Assembly (NCBI GenBank): GCA_005503215.1
Contig: SCNS01000001.1
Coordinates: forward strand, 62,001 to 126,000
DNA length: 64,000 nt
Origin: Sphingomonadaceae bacterium 3R27C6
GTDB lineage: Bacteria > Pseudomonadota > Alphaproteobacteria > Sphingomonadales > Sphingomonadaceae
Reading direction: 5' to 3'
Position 1 is the first letter of the stretch. Every line of letters begins with the position of its first letter. Below the pieces are notes generated by a model, which was not told where the DNA came from, ran no database searches, and saw nothing but the letters and a program-made list of their open reading frames with translations. Below, one piece after another: positions 34,941-51,916 of this stretch. The translations under genes and the position numbers were made by a program.

Positions 34941-35797
34941 GCGGGTCGATCCTGATCCTTGCGGGTCGCCGCCCCGGGGCGGTCGATGCGCTCGCCGAGG
35001 CATATGGCGTCGGCGACAAATGCCTTGTGCCGGTCGCCGGGCGGCCGATGATCGCGCATGTTCTGGAAAGCGCAGCCGATAGCAGCGCCCGACAGGTGTT
35101 CGTTTCGACGCACCACGCTAGCTTGCTCGCCGAGTTGACCGACCCGGTGGTCGATCTGCTCGGCGACCGGCTGATCATTATACCGGCGGCCGATAATTTG
35201 GCGGATTCGGTTCTCGCGGTTGCGGGCATGGCCAGCTTTCCGCTGCTCGTCACGACCGCCGACAATTGCCTGCTGACCCCCGCGACGATCGCCGAGATCG
35301 AAGCCGAGGCGATACGACTCGGCGCCGATGCCGGGGTCGCGCTGGCGCGGCGCGAGGATGTGCTGGCGGTCCATCCCGAAGGCCAGCGGCGCTTTTACGA
35401 GTTTTCCGACGTCGCGGTATCGAACTGCAACGCCTATTGGATCGGGCATCCGAACGCGCTCCGCGCGGCGGAGGCGTTTCGTGGCGGCGGCCAGTTCGTC
35501 AAGAAGCCGTTTCGCGTGATGCAGGCGTTCGGCCTGATCAACCTGCTCCGTTTCCGCTTCGGGCTCGGTCCGATCCACCACATCTTCCAGCGCATTTCGC
35601 GCCATCTGGACGTCGAAATCGCCCCGCTGCTGGTGCGCAACGGGGCGACGGCGATCGATGTCGACAATGAAAGGTCGCTGCGGGTGACCGAGGCGCTGAT
35701 GAGGCGCCCCGACATCGTCAATCCGCGACCCAGTTCCCATGAAAGCCGGGAGGAACACGGTGCGGCAGATGCACGACAGCTTGCGGTGACCCGGTAA
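34937..35797 (+). CDS. nucleotidyltransferase (NTP-transferase, MobA/GlmU-like fold)
   Basis: A 286-residue protein with an N-terminal nucleotide-binding segment ILILAGRRPGAVDALAEAYG, KCLVPVAGRPMIAHVLES (the substrate loop of sugar-phosphate nucleotidyltransferases) and the metal-binding LLVTTADNCLLTP. The classical G-G-x-G-T-R/L motif is altered (AGRRPG). A central LINLLRFRFGLGPIHHIFQRI is hydrophobic and may contact a membrane. It overlaps the ATP-grasp gene (ATGA) and its 3' end overlaps the convergent carotenoid oxygenase gene by 80 bases. Possible role: activating a small phospho-compound to an NDP or CDP form for the partner ligase's product; inferred. Confidence 0.75.
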   Translation: MSGSILILAGRRPGAVDALAEAYGVGDKCLVPVAGRPMIAHVLESAADSSARQVFVSTHHASLLAELTDPVVDLLGDRLIIIPAADNLADSVLAVAGMASFPLLVTTADNCLLTPATIAEIEAEAIRLGADAGVALARREDVLAVHPEGQRRFYEFSDVAVSNCNAYWIGHPNALRAAEAFRGGGQFVKKPFRVMQAFGLINLLRFRFGLGPIHHIFQRISRHLDVEIAPLLVRNGATAIDVDNERSLRVTEALMRRPDIVNPRPSSHESREEHGAADARQLAVTR

Positions 35798-37160
35798 AAT
35801 CATCGGCGTTGAGGATGACGAGCGCGGTCGTTTCGTCATTCATGTTCACCACCAGCCCGATCAGCCAGCCATCGTCCTCGGCGCCGCCTTCGCTGCGCGG
35901 GACAAAGACGAACTCGCCGGGATGCCGGCCGGGGCCGAAATCATGGATCGCGGTCGTGCCCTCGCCCAGGTCGTGCTTGAACAGCCGCGTCTCGGCGAGC
36001 GCCCATTCGGCCGATTTCCCGTCGGGGATCGCGACCGTATAGGCATAGCGATAGGGCTTCGTGGTCAACCGTTCGTCATAGCGCGGGAATTCCTGTGCAT
36101 GATCGTGGATGACGGTGCGGGTCGTCGTTCCGGCGACCGCATCGATCGTCCAGCGCTCCATCCGCGACTTTTCGCTGTCGGGTCCACGCTTCGAGCTCGC
36201 GAACATAGTCTCGTGCGCGACGACGTCGACGATCACCTTGCCATCGGCGGTTTCATAAGCGTTGGCGGGGTGGAAGACGTAGCAGGGCTCGACCGGCACC
36301 CAGATGATGCTGTCGCCGCCGCCTTTCCTGGGGAGAAGGCCGACGCGCGCCGGATGCGCGTCGTTCCACGCATAGGGGAAGCGATAGCCGCCGAGCAGCA
36401 TCTTCATCGAGAAAGTGACGGGCAGGTCAAAGACAAGCACGTAATTCCGGGTGATCGCGCAATCATGGATCGACGGGCCATCGCTGACTGCAACCGCTTC
36501 TTCGCGGATGACGTGCGCATCCTTGTCCAGCACGACGTGCCACACCTTGTTCGGCTCATCGCCGCGATAGGTGATCGCGTGCATTTCGTCGGTGAGCGGG
36601 TCGTGATGCGGATGCGCCGTATAGGCGCCGGCGAGCGTGCCATCGAACGGGTTGTGCGCGATCGTGTTCAGTTCATAGCCGAGCTCGACGGGCTTGCCGC
36701 CGGCTTCGACGATGGCGAAGGTGCGGCCAGCGAGGCCGACAACATTGGTGTTCGGCGCATCGTTGCGGTCTTCGCGCGGGCCGGGGGGCAGTTCCTCGCC
36801 GAGCACTTCGCAGGCTTCCGAGCCGCGGACCCAGCGATTGCGATACCAGTCGGCCTTGCCGCCTTCGATGCGGATGCCGTGGACCATGCCGGCGCCGGTG
36901 AACCAGTGATAGCTGGCGGGATCGGGGGCGGCCGCCGGGTTCGGCCCGTTGCGCAGGTAACGGCCGGTCAGCGCGGCGGGGATTTCACCCTCGACGCGCA
37001 ATTCCTCCAGCGTGACCTCTTCGGTCATCGGCTTGTGGATGCCCGTCAGGAACGGGTGCGCATCGGTGGGGCGGGGGAGGCGCTTGCGGTTGAAGTCGGC
37101 GACCTTGCCGATGCCTTTGACAACCGCGCCGCGGATCAGGGTTTCGACGTTGCTTGCCAT
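35718..37160 (-). CDS. carotenoid/stilbene cleavage oxygenase
   Basis: A 480-residue non-haem iron oxygenase of the carotenoid oxygenase family. Iron-ligand histidine regions appear in order: HPHHDPLTDEMHAITYRG, SIHDCAITRNYVLVFDLP, and the C-terminal HDFGPGRHPGEFVFVPR; YLRNGPNPA near residue 70 is the family's N-terminal motif. ATG 37160 follows AAGGAG. Enzymes of this family cleave carotenoids, apocarotenoids or stilbenes; sphingomonads also use them on lignin stilbenes. It is divergent from a TetR gene. Precise substrate unknown. Confidence 0.9.
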   Translation of the reverse strand: MASNVETLIRGAVVKGIGKVADFNRKRLPRPTDAHPFLTGIHKPMTEEVTLEELRVEGEIPAALTGRYLRNGPNPAAAPDPASYHWFTGAGMVHGIRIEGGKADWYRNRWVRGSEACEVLGEELPPGPREDRNDAPNTNVVGLAGRTFAIVEAGGKPVELGYELNTIAHNPFDGTLAGAYTAHPHHDPLTDEMHAITYRGDEPNKVWHVVLDKDAHVIREEAVAVSDGPSIHDCAITRNYVLVFDLPVTFSMKMLLGGYRFPYAWNDAHPARVGLLPRKGGGDSIIWVPVEPCYVFHPANAYETADGKVIVDVVAHETMFASSKRGPDSEKSRMERWTIDAVAGTTTRTVIHDHAQEFPRYDERLTTKPYRYAYTVAIPDGKSAEWALAETRLFKHDLGEGTTAIHDFGPGRHPGEFVFVPRSEGGAEDDGWLIGLVVNMNDETTALVILNADDFTGSPQAVVHLPHRVPPGFHGNWVAD

Positions 37161-37227
37161 GATATTGCTCCTTACGGATGTTGGCGAAAGTACCGCGTGG
37201 CGGGGGCTTGTGCGGACGACTCGATAT

Positions 37228-37274
37228 GTTTACAGTGACAACATGATGGCGAACAAAGATAACAGTGTCAACAT
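37228..37274. promoter_or_regulatory. two tandem operator-like repeats at the TetR start
   Basis: ACAGTGACAACAT (37232-37244) and ACAGTGTCAACAT (37262-37274) are 12/13 identical and 30 bases apart. The first sits in the partly symmetric TGTTTACAGTGACAACA. They lie between the divergent oxygenase and TetR genes, the second just inside the TetR coding region. Three-turn spacing suggests two dimers on one face of the DNA. Confidence 0.55.
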
Positions 37275-37851
37275 AAAAAGCGACGGCGCGAAGGCGGCGG
37301 GCGCTTATCATCATGGCGACCTGCGCGCGGCGGTGATCGCGGCGGGGCTGAAACGGCTGGAGCAAGGCGACGGCGCCGAGCTCGGGCTGCGCGCGCTGGC
37401 GCGCGACGTCGGGGTGAGCGCGACCGCGCTGTACCGGCATTTCCCCGACAAGGAGGCGCTGCTCGACGCGCTCGCCGACGAAGGGCTGCGGCGGCTCGGG
37501 GCACTGCAGGCGCAGGCGTGGCTGAAGGCCGGCGGCGGTGTCGCGGGCTTCAAGGCGACGGGCATCGCCTATGTCCGCTTCGCCCACGACGAGCCAGCGC
37601 TGTTCCGGCTGAGCTTCACGCGCCAAATGCCCGACCGCAAGGAGGGCGGCGATGGCGGCGAGGTCGCATATAATCTGCTCCGCGCCGGGGTGGGTGAGGC
37701 GCTTCCCGGCGTCGAAGATCCCGATACCGCGGCGCTCCACGCGTGGGCGCTGGTGCATGGCCTCGCGATGCTGATCCTCGACCGGCGTATTGAATGGGAC
37801 GAGACGAAGGTCGCCGAAGTGGTTGGGCTGACCTTTGGCGGGATCGGCTGA
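37243..37851 (+). CDS. TetR-family regulator (WHG-domain type)
   Basis: A 202-residue regulator. YHHGDLRAAVIAAGLKRLEQ followed by LRALARDVGVSATALYRHFP is the helix-turn-helix and lead-in of the TetR group with a C-terminal WHG domain (here AWALVHGLAMLILDRRI). The start is ATG 37243 or 37246; neither has a strong ribosome site, and the repeats overlap the start. Divergent from the carotenoid oxygenase gene, which it probably controls. Confidence 0.87.
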   Translation: MMANKDNSVNIKSDGAKAAGAYHHGDLRAAVIAAGLKRLEQGDGAELGLRALARDVGVSATALYRHFPDKEALLDALADEGLRRLGALQAQAWLKAGGGVAGFKATGIAYVRFAHDEPALFRLSFTRQMPDRKEGGDGGEVAYNLLRAGVGEALPGVEDPDTAALHAWALVHGLAMLILDRRIEWDETKVAEVVGLTFGGIG

Positions 37852-37914
37852 AGGGGGCAGACACGGCCGGCATAATTTAGCGGTTTCTTTTCGGGTTTTT
37901 GGTTATCTGGGCGC

Positions 37915-39699
37915 ATGACCCGGTCGCTGCCCCCCAGAGTCGAAGCGATCTTTTGGCTCCTGCTGACTGCAACGGGATATTTCCTGCTGGCCAGCCTGTC
38001 GCTGTATGCGACCAAGGGAGCAGACAATATCGCTGCGGTGTGGCCGCCCAGCGGATATTTCCTGGCCCTTCTCCTCCTGATGCCCGCGCGCTGGCGAATT
38101 GCGTCCTTCACCGGCATGGCGGCGTCCAGTATGGCCGCAAACATGCTCGGCGGCACGGCGTTCGCGATGTCGGCCGCCTTCGTTCTCGCCAATGGCGTCG
38201 AGGCGGCCGTCGCGCTATGGCTGTTGCGTCGGCGCGAACCCGGCGAACTATCCTTTACGGCGCCGCGCGATGTTGTGCGTTTCTGCGGCGCCGCGCTGGC
38301 TGCAAGTTTCGTTGGCGCGGGTATAGCGACACTGTTCGCCGGCACTGGCTTCGATTTTTTTCTGTCCTGGCTGACGACGGTCGCGCTCGGCATATTGATT
38401 GTCACCCCGCCGATTGTCATGCTCGCGCGGCTTATCGTGTCGAATGCGTTCAGCAATGCGCCGGCTGGCATGAAAACCGAAGCGACGGCGATATTGACGG
38501 GTGCCGCCGCGATCACGGCTATCTGCTTTTCGCAATCGCAGTTTCCGGTCAATTTCCTGCCCTATGTGGCGGTCATTGTCGCATCCTACCGCCTCGGGCC
38601 GTTCGGCGCCGCCACCGGCATATTGATTGTCACGATCATCGCTTCGTTGCTGACGGCCCAGGGTTTTGGCCCGATCGCGGCCATCGACGGTGAGCCGAAG
38701 GTCAAGATATTCTTCCTGCAATTCTACCTGCTGTCGATGCTGGTCGTCGCGCTGCCGCTCGCCGCGTTGCTCGTCGTGCAGCGGCGGCTTTCGAGGCGGC
38801 TCGAGCAGAGCAACCGCTGGCTGCTCCAGGCCGAGGCCGCGGCGCTGGTCGGGCATTGGCGCGTCGACCTGGTCCATTGGACGATCACATGGTCGGATCA
38901 GAGCTATCGCATACACGGACTGGAACCCGGCATACCGGTCGACGTCGACTATAGCGTCAAACAATATGTGGCCGAGGACCGGTTGGCGGTGCGCAAGATT
39001 TTGGCGGAGGCTGTGCGGACCGGCCAGCCTTTCGAATTTCAGGGACGGATATTGCGCGCCGACGGCAAGATCAGGCACGTCAAATCGCACGGCTCGATCG
39101 AGATGGGGCGTGGCGGCAAGGCCGCCGCCATTTTCGGCACCGTCCAGGACGTGACCGAGACGGTCGAGAACGCCCGGATCCTCGAGGCAGCGCGCAGCGC
39201 GGCCGAACGCGTCGCCAATACCGACATGCTCACCGGGCTGCCCAACCGCCGCCACACGCTGGCGTCGCTCGAAAAGGCACTGACCGGCGCGCGCGACCAT
39301 GGTGCGCCGCTTGCCGTCGCGATTTTCGATATCGACCATTTCAAGCGGATCAACGACGCGCACGGTCATGCCGTCGGCGACGATGTGATCCGCCGCGTCG
39401 CTCAGCGTGCCAAGGCGGCGCTTCGCGACGCGGACATGCTCGGCCGCATCGGCGGCGAGGAGTTCGTCTGCATCCTCCAGCGGGCGAGCGCGCAGGCCGC
39501 CGAAATCGTCGCCGAGCGCGTCCGCAAGGCGGTCGAGACCGGGACCGCCGCCGAAGACGACCTCCCGAACGCGACGATCAGCGTCGGCCTCGCGGTCTAT
39601 GACGGCGAGGCCGATGTCGAGGAACTGCTTCACCGTGCCGACAAGGCGCTCTATGTCGCCAAGCGCGAAGGGCGGAACCGGCTGCGCAGCGCGGCGTGA
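37915..39699 (+). CDS. diguanylate cyclase with MASE1 membrane sensor and PAS domain
   Basis: A 594-residue c-di-GMP synthase. Residues about 10-285 form a MASE1-type sensor with about eight helices (IAAVWPPSGYFLALLLL is characteristic). A PAS domain follows (ALVGHWRVDLVHWTITWSD to about 410), then a GGDEF domain (DMLTGLPNRRHTLASLEKAL, FDIDHFKRINDAHGHAVGD, GRIGGEEFVCIL). The active site is intact as GGEEF, and an RxxD product-inhibition site (RDAD) lies five residues before it. MASE1 input is uncharacterised. Likely signal-dependent control of biofilm or motility. Confidence 0.92.
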   Translation: MTRSLPPRVEAIFWLLLTATGYFLLASLSLYATKGADNIAAVWPPSGYFLALLLLMPARWRIASFTGMAASSMAANMLGGTAFAMSAAFVLANGVEAAVALWLLRRREPGELSFTAPRDVVRFCGAALAASFVGAGIATLFAGTGFDFFLSWLTTVALGILIVTPPIVMLARLIVSNAFSNAPAGMKTEATAILTGAAAITAICFSQSQFPVNFLPYVAVIVASYRLGPFGAATGILIVTIIASLLTAQGFGPIAAIDGEPKVKIFFLQFYLLSMLVVALPLAALLVVQRRLSRRLEQSNRWLLQAEAAALVGHWRVDLVHWTITWSDQSYRIHGLEPGIPVDVDYSVKQYVAEDRLAVRKILAEAVRTGQPFEFQGRILRADGKIRHVKSHGSIEMGRGGKAAAIFGTVQDVTETVENARILEAARSAAERVANTDMLTGLPNRRHTLASLEKALTGARDHGAPLAVAIFDIDHFKRINDAHGHAVGDDVIRRVAQRAKAALRDADMLGRIGGEEFVCILQRASAQAAEIVAERVRKAVETGTAAEDDLPNATISVGLAVYDGEADVEELLHRADKALYVAKREGRNRLRSAA

Positions 39700-39754
39700 G
39701 GCGGTCGAGGCGGCAAGCGACCGGTTGGCGGCATTCTCTATCATCCTCTCTCAT

Positions 39755-39845
39755 CGTCACCCCCGGACTTGATCCGGGATCCCGCTTTTTGATGCATCGG
39801 CTGGCGTTGATCTCAAGCGGGCCCCCGGATCAAGTCCGGGGTGAC
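39755..39845. repeat. REP-like palindrome pair, family B
   Basis: Arms CCCCGGACTTGATCCGGGA and CCCCGGATCAAGTCCGGGG in inverted order, with a longer centre than the copy at 29582-29673. It follows the cyclase gene by 55 bases. Confidence 0.8.
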
Positions 39846-39957
39846 TAAGTAACAATGAATGAACGTCCGTTTCCTACCTCAAAACCCGTCGTTACGCTTT
39901 GGCGACGACCATTTTGCTGGTAGACTGGCACCGGTCACAAGCAGGGAAGATCGCGCC

Positions 39958-40626
39958 ATGGAATCGGACGAGGCAATGATGGCGCGGCGGATGCTGCTGA
40001 CGGGCGCGATCGGGACGCTCGCTTTGATCCATGCGCCGTGGGCGGTGGCGAAACTGCCGAAGAGCGGGGTGAAGGGGCTGATCGCGGGGGCGTCCGACGG
40101 CGCGCTCGACAAGCTCGCGGAGCCCGGCGCCTTTTATCGCGATGCCGCGGTGCGCATATTGTTACCCGGCGCGGGTGGGAAGCTGGCGTCGAAACTCTTT
40201 GGCATGGGCGACAAGCTGGGGCTCACGACCAATCTGACCAAAAGCCTGAACGACGCGGGCGGCAGGGCTGCGGGCGAGGCGAAGCCGGTGTTTCGCGCCG
40301 CGATCGACAATCTGCGCTGGACCGACGCGCCGGGGCTGGTGACGAAAAACGATGGAGCGACGCGCTATCTGCAGACGAGCGCGGGCAGCATATTGTTCAC
40401 CAAAGTGTCGCCGCTGATCGGATCGGCGTTGGAAAATGTCGGCGCCTATCGCCAGCTCGACCAGCTGTCGAAGGGCAACCAGCTGATGGCCTCGGCCGGG
40501 CTGACGCGCGACGGGCTGACGCGGTCGGTGACCGAACAGGCGTTGAAAGGCATCTTTCATTATATGGCGGGCGAAGAGGCGGCGCTACGCAGGAACCCGG
40601 CGGGCCTGCTGAAAGGTGTTTTCTAG
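39958..40626 (+). CDS. DUF4197 domain protein, exported
   Basis: A 222-residue protein of the DUF4197 type: SGVKGLIAGASDGALDKLAE, FRAAIDNLRWTDAPGLVT and TEQALKGIFHYMAGEEAALR are hallmarks. MMARRMLLTGAIGTLALIHA after an RR pair suggests a Sec or possibly Tat signal. ATG 39958 has GGGAAG upstream; the open frame to 39859 is not used. Mostly helical; function unknown. It is followed by 228 bases without a gene before rpoB, where the rpoB promoter must lie. Confidence 0.85.
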   Translation: MESDEAMMARRMLLTGAIGTLALIHAPWAVAKLPKSGVKGLIAGASDGALDKLAEPGAFYRDAAVRILLPGAGGKLASKLFGMGDKLGLTTNLTKSLNDAGGRAAGEAKPVFRAAIDNLRWTDAPGLVTKNDGATRYLQTSAGSILFTKVSPLIGSALENVGAYRQLDQLSKGNQLMASAGLTRDGLTRSVTEQALKGIFHYMAGEEAALRRNPAGLLKGVF

Positions 40627-40854
40627 GATTTTGATCGAGCGCTCCCGTTGACAGCGCGCCCCCCAAATCCTATATCGCGTCCTCACCCCATCGTCCGAGA
40701 TAGAGCCTGACTTTGCGCAGCAGGCTGTACGGATAGGTCGTTGGGGATTTCGACAGGCGTTAGAAAGCTGCGGTAGACCGGCAACGGTTGCCTGCGGCTT
40801 TTTTCGCGTCGATGCGCTCGCGACCTGATTTTTTGTAAGGCGAGACAATCACTT

Positions 40855-45033
<4,179 letters not shown>

Positions 45034-45045
45034 TGATTTTCCTCA

Positions 45046-45070
45046 CCCCCTTCGCCCGCGGCGAGGGGGG
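45046..45070 (+). promoter_or_regulatory. rpoB-rpoC intergenic hairpin
   Basis: CCCCCTTCGCC and GGCGAGGGGGG can pair with one bulged base around a CGC loop. It resembles the poly-C/poly-G ends of the element at 21676-21854 and lies just upstream of the rpoC ribosome site. A processing or translation role is possible. Confidence 0.45.
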
Positions 45071-45088
45071 AAGAGTGGAGCCTAGAAT

Positions 45089-49369
<4,281 letters not shown>

Positions 49370-49407
49370 GCCTGACCCTCGTTCCCGGGTGACAGCCTGA
49401 AAAGAAT

Positions 49408-49439
49408 AGCCCCGCCGGAGCGATCCGGCGGGGCTTTTT
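49408..49439 (+). terminator. Rho-independent terminator after rpoC
   Basis: AGCCCCGCCGG and CCGGCGGGGCT form an 11-bp stem with a 6-base loop, followed by TTTTTC. It closes the rpoBC operon. Confidence 0.92.
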
Positions 49440-49472
49440 CTTTGGTGGCTTTGGAGTGGGGAACTGCCGCTC

Positions 49473-49558
49473 GTGCACCCCGGCGAAAGCCGGGGCCCTG
49501 CGCGGAAAGCGCAAGGTTAGCGTTGGAATTCTGGGCCCCGGCTTTCGCCGGGATGCAC
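49473..49558. repeat. REP-like palindrome pair, family C
   Basis: Arms CACCCCGGCGAAAGCCGGGG and CCCCGGCTTTCGCCGGGATG are inverted around a 35-base centre. The centre contains GCGCGGAAAGCGC. With the rpoC terminator this is all that is seen in the gene-free stretch 49370-49687. Confidence 0.78.
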
Positions 49559-49687
49559 ATATCTATCGCTACCGGTCGCTAGCCGACAAATAGAAAAGGG
49601 CCCACCGGGGTGGCCGGTGAGCCCTTGGTCTTGGGAATGTGCGGGCCGGTGCGACTGCGCCTCGAAGGCGTCCGGCCCTTGGCTGCC

Positions 49688-49867
49688 CTAGGGCGCGAGG
49701 ATCGCGACGGCGAGGTACAGCAGCAGAGGCAGGCCGAAGCCCAAAAGCGTCAGGGCGACAAAGCCGACGCGCGTCCACAAGACGTCGATGCCGAACTGGT
49801 CTGACATCCCGGCGCACACGCCGAAGATCATCCCGTCGCGACGATTCTTGCGAAAACCCTGTTTCAT
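49688..49867 (-). CDS. small PspC-domain membrane protein
   Basis: A 59-residue protein. It begins MKQGFRKNRRDGMIFGVCAG (PspC start: basic residues, then a glycine-rich helix), then FGIDVLWTRVGFVALTLLG and a C-terminal hydrophobic end LYLAVAILAP. PspC domains are membrane-stress sensors that in E. coli activate the phage-shock response with PspA/PspB. GGAAAG precedes the ATG. It is probably co-transcribed with the 42-residue gene upstream; no pspA is near. Confidence 0.82.
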   Translation of the reverse strand: MKQGFRKNRRDGMIFGVCAGMSDQFGIDVLWTRVGFVALTLLGFGLPLLLYLAVAILAP

Positions 49868-49925
49868 TTCTTTCCTTTCGATCCCGGCTATTGGCCGGCG
49901 TTATTGGCGGGGTTGCGGGGGCTGG

Positions 49926-50054
49926 TCAGGCGACCAGCCCACCGAAGTGCGCAGCGTTCGGGCCGACAGCGGCGAGGAACATCATCGAGCAGTAAAGCGA
50001 AGCAACAGCGGCGATCGCGTAGCTCTTGAACGAGTCGACATTGAAATGGGCCAT
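49926..50054 (-). CDS. 42-residue small membrane protein
   Basis: The ORF starts MAHFNVDSFKSYAIAAVASL and ends AAHFGGLVA with one hydrophobic stretch containing CSMMFLAAVG. ATG 50054 has GGAAGG 9 bases upstream, which supports translation; the frame open to 50138 has no site. It lies 58 bases upstream of the PspC gene in the same direction. I do not recognise a named family. Confidence 0.6.
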   Translation of the reverse strand: MAHFNVDSFKSYAIAAVASLYCSMMFLAAVGPNAAHFGGLVA

Positions 50055-50296
50055 GATATTTTCCTTCCTTGAACCTTCCATTCCGGGCCATCCGGTGGAT
50101 GCCGACACTAATGCAGAGACCGTGCCAATTTCATTCATTGGCGGTTAAGTGGGGTTTTCGGGTTTGCGACAGATTGTTTCGTCGCGAAAAATACGCCAAG
50201 ATGGTGAAAATTCCCGCTAGTCGGAAAATATTCAACGGAACTGGGCTTGGCGTCGGACTGGAATCGCGCGAGGGGCTGGGGTAGGCGGACAGGCAG

Positions 50297-51406
50297 ATGA
50301 CGCTGACCCGCCTTTCGCTGACCGATTTTCGCAATCATGCCGGCGCGGACATGGCGGCCGCCCCGGGACTCGTCGCGCTGTACGGCGACAATGGCGCGGG
50401 CAAGACCAATATATTGGAAGCAATCTCGCTGCTCGCGCCGGGGCGGGGACTGCGGCGTGCCGCGCTGTCCGACATGGTGCGCGACGGCGCGGGCGGCGGC
50501 TTTGCCGTCTTTGCCGAGGTTCAGGCGGGTGCCGACCTGGCGCCGGTGGCGCTCGGAACGGGGATCGAGGCCGCGCAGCCGGGGCGGCGGATCGTGCGCA
50601 TCAATGGCGCGACCGCCGCCGCGACCGCACTCGGCGACTGGCTGGCGGTCTTGTGGCTGACCCCCGCGATGGACCGGCTGTTCGTCGAGACCGCGGGCAA
50701 CCGGCGGCGCTTCCTCGATCGGCTCGTGCTCGCGCTCGACCCGCGCCACGCGCAGCACAGCAATCGCTACGAGGCGGCGCTCCGTGCACGGGGCAAACTG
50801 CTCGCCGATCCCGCGCAAGCCGACCAGCAATGGCTGACGAGCCTCGAAGCGCAACTCGCCGAACATGGCGCGGCAATGGATGCGGCGCGGCAGCATATGC
50901 TCGCGGGCCTTTCGGCCGAACTCGCGGGCCAGCCCGACGCACCCTTCGCGCGCCCGCTATTGACGCTGGTCGACAGCGAAGGTGCCGCGCGTGCGGCGCC
51001 GCACGACGTCGAGGCGCTCAAGTCGCTCTTCGCATCCCGCCGCCGCATCGACACCGCCGCGGGGCGCGCGACCGCCGGACCGCACCGCGACGACCTTTCG
51101 GCCGTCCACGCCGCGACCGGCCGGGCGGCGGCGCGCTGTTCGACCGGCGAGCAAAAGGCGATGCTGCTCTCGCTCGTCCTTGCGCACAGCGACAGCGTCG
51201 CGCGTGCGCGCGGGCAAAGGCCGGTGCTGCTGCTCGACGAGGTTGCCGCGCATCTCGACCCGCTGCGCCGCAGCGCGCTCTACGAGCGGCTCGCTGGGCA
51301 GGGCGGGCAGGCATGGCTGACGGGAACCGAGGCGGCGCTGTTCGACGATATGCCGGGGCCGGTCACGCGCTTCCGGATCGCGGGCGGGCGGATCGTCGCC
51401 GGTTAG
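50297..51406 (+). CDS. recF: DNA replication and repair protein RecF
   Basis: A 369-residue SMC-like ATPase that loads RecA at gaps via Rec[12 protein letters not shown] begins it; Walker A is [16 protein letters not shown], the signature is [18 protein letters not shown], and Walker B is [17 protein letters not shown]. Not in the classic dnaA-dnaN-recF-gyrB cluster, as is usual in alphaproteobacteria. It overlaps the convergent arsC by four bases. Confidence 0.95.
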   Translation: MTLTRLSLTDFRNHAGADMAAAPGLVALYGDNGAGKTNILEAISLLAPGRGLRRAALSDMVRDGAGGGFAVFAEVQAGADLAPVALGTGIEAAQPGRRIVRINGATAAATALGDWLAVLWLTPAMDRLFVETAGNRRRFLDRLVLALDPRHAQHSNRYEAALRARGKLLADPAQADQQWLTSLEAQLAEHGAAMDAARQHMLAGLSAELAGQPDAPFARPLLTLVDSEGAARAAPHDVEALKSLFASRRRIDTAAGRATAGPHRDDLSAVHAATGRAAARCSTGEQKAMLLSLVLAHSDSVARARGQRPVLLLDEVAAHLDPLRRSALYERLAGQGGQAWLTGTEAALFDDMPGPVTRFRIAGGRIVAG

Positions 51407-51747
51407 AGGATTTCGAGCACCCGGTCCTGCGGGCGGCACAGTCTCACGCCTTTATCGGTTTCGACGAACGGGCGTTCGACATAGGCGGGATTGGCAGCCA
51501 TCGCGGTGACGATTTCATCTTCGCCGGCATCCTTGAGCCCGCGTTCCTCGGCATCGGTGCCCCGCAGGCGCAGCGCGTCGCGCGCGGTCAGCCCGGCGTC
51601 CTTGAACAGCTGGCGCAGCTTGTCCGCGCTGTACGGGTTTTTCAGATATTCGACGACCGTCAGCGCGACGCCGGGCGTCTCCTGAAGGATCGCCAGCGTC
51701 TTGCGCGAGGTGCCGCAAGCGGGGTTGTGCCAGATGGTTGCGTTCAT
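51403..51747 (-). CDS. arsC: arsenate reductase family protein (ArsC)
   Basis: A 114-residue thioredoxin-fold protein with [16 protein letters not shown], where Cys10 is the likely catalytic residue of the glutaredoxin-dependent ArsC type, and the C-terminal [20 protein letters not shown]. It would reduce arsenate to arsenite. No arsR or arsB is adjacent, so it may be a housekeeping ArsC/YffB-like member. ATG 51747 fits the family start; the longer open frame is rejected. Confidence 0.9.
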   Translation of the reverse strand: MNATIWHNPACGTSRKTLAILQETPGVALTVVEYLKNPYSADKLRQLFKDAGLTARDALRLRGTDAEERGLKDAGEDEIVTAMAANPAYVERPFVETDKGVRLCRPQDRVLEIL

Positions 51748-51916
51748 GGCGCGTGTCCTAACGCAGCCTGACAGCAGCGTAAACTCGCTATTCATGGCAT
51801 ATATGGCACATCTTCCCGCATGAAGGGGAACCATCCGCTTGCCTTTCGCGGCCAACACACGACTTATGCAAGGTCGAGGGACCGTCAAAGGCGGCCAATG
51901 CGGGGTTGGGTTGCAA

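Noticed and set aside
49569-49817. An 82-codon minus-strand frame near rpoC's end
   Set aside because: Out of frame with the PspC-like gene, which has a better ribosome site and a recognisable domain.
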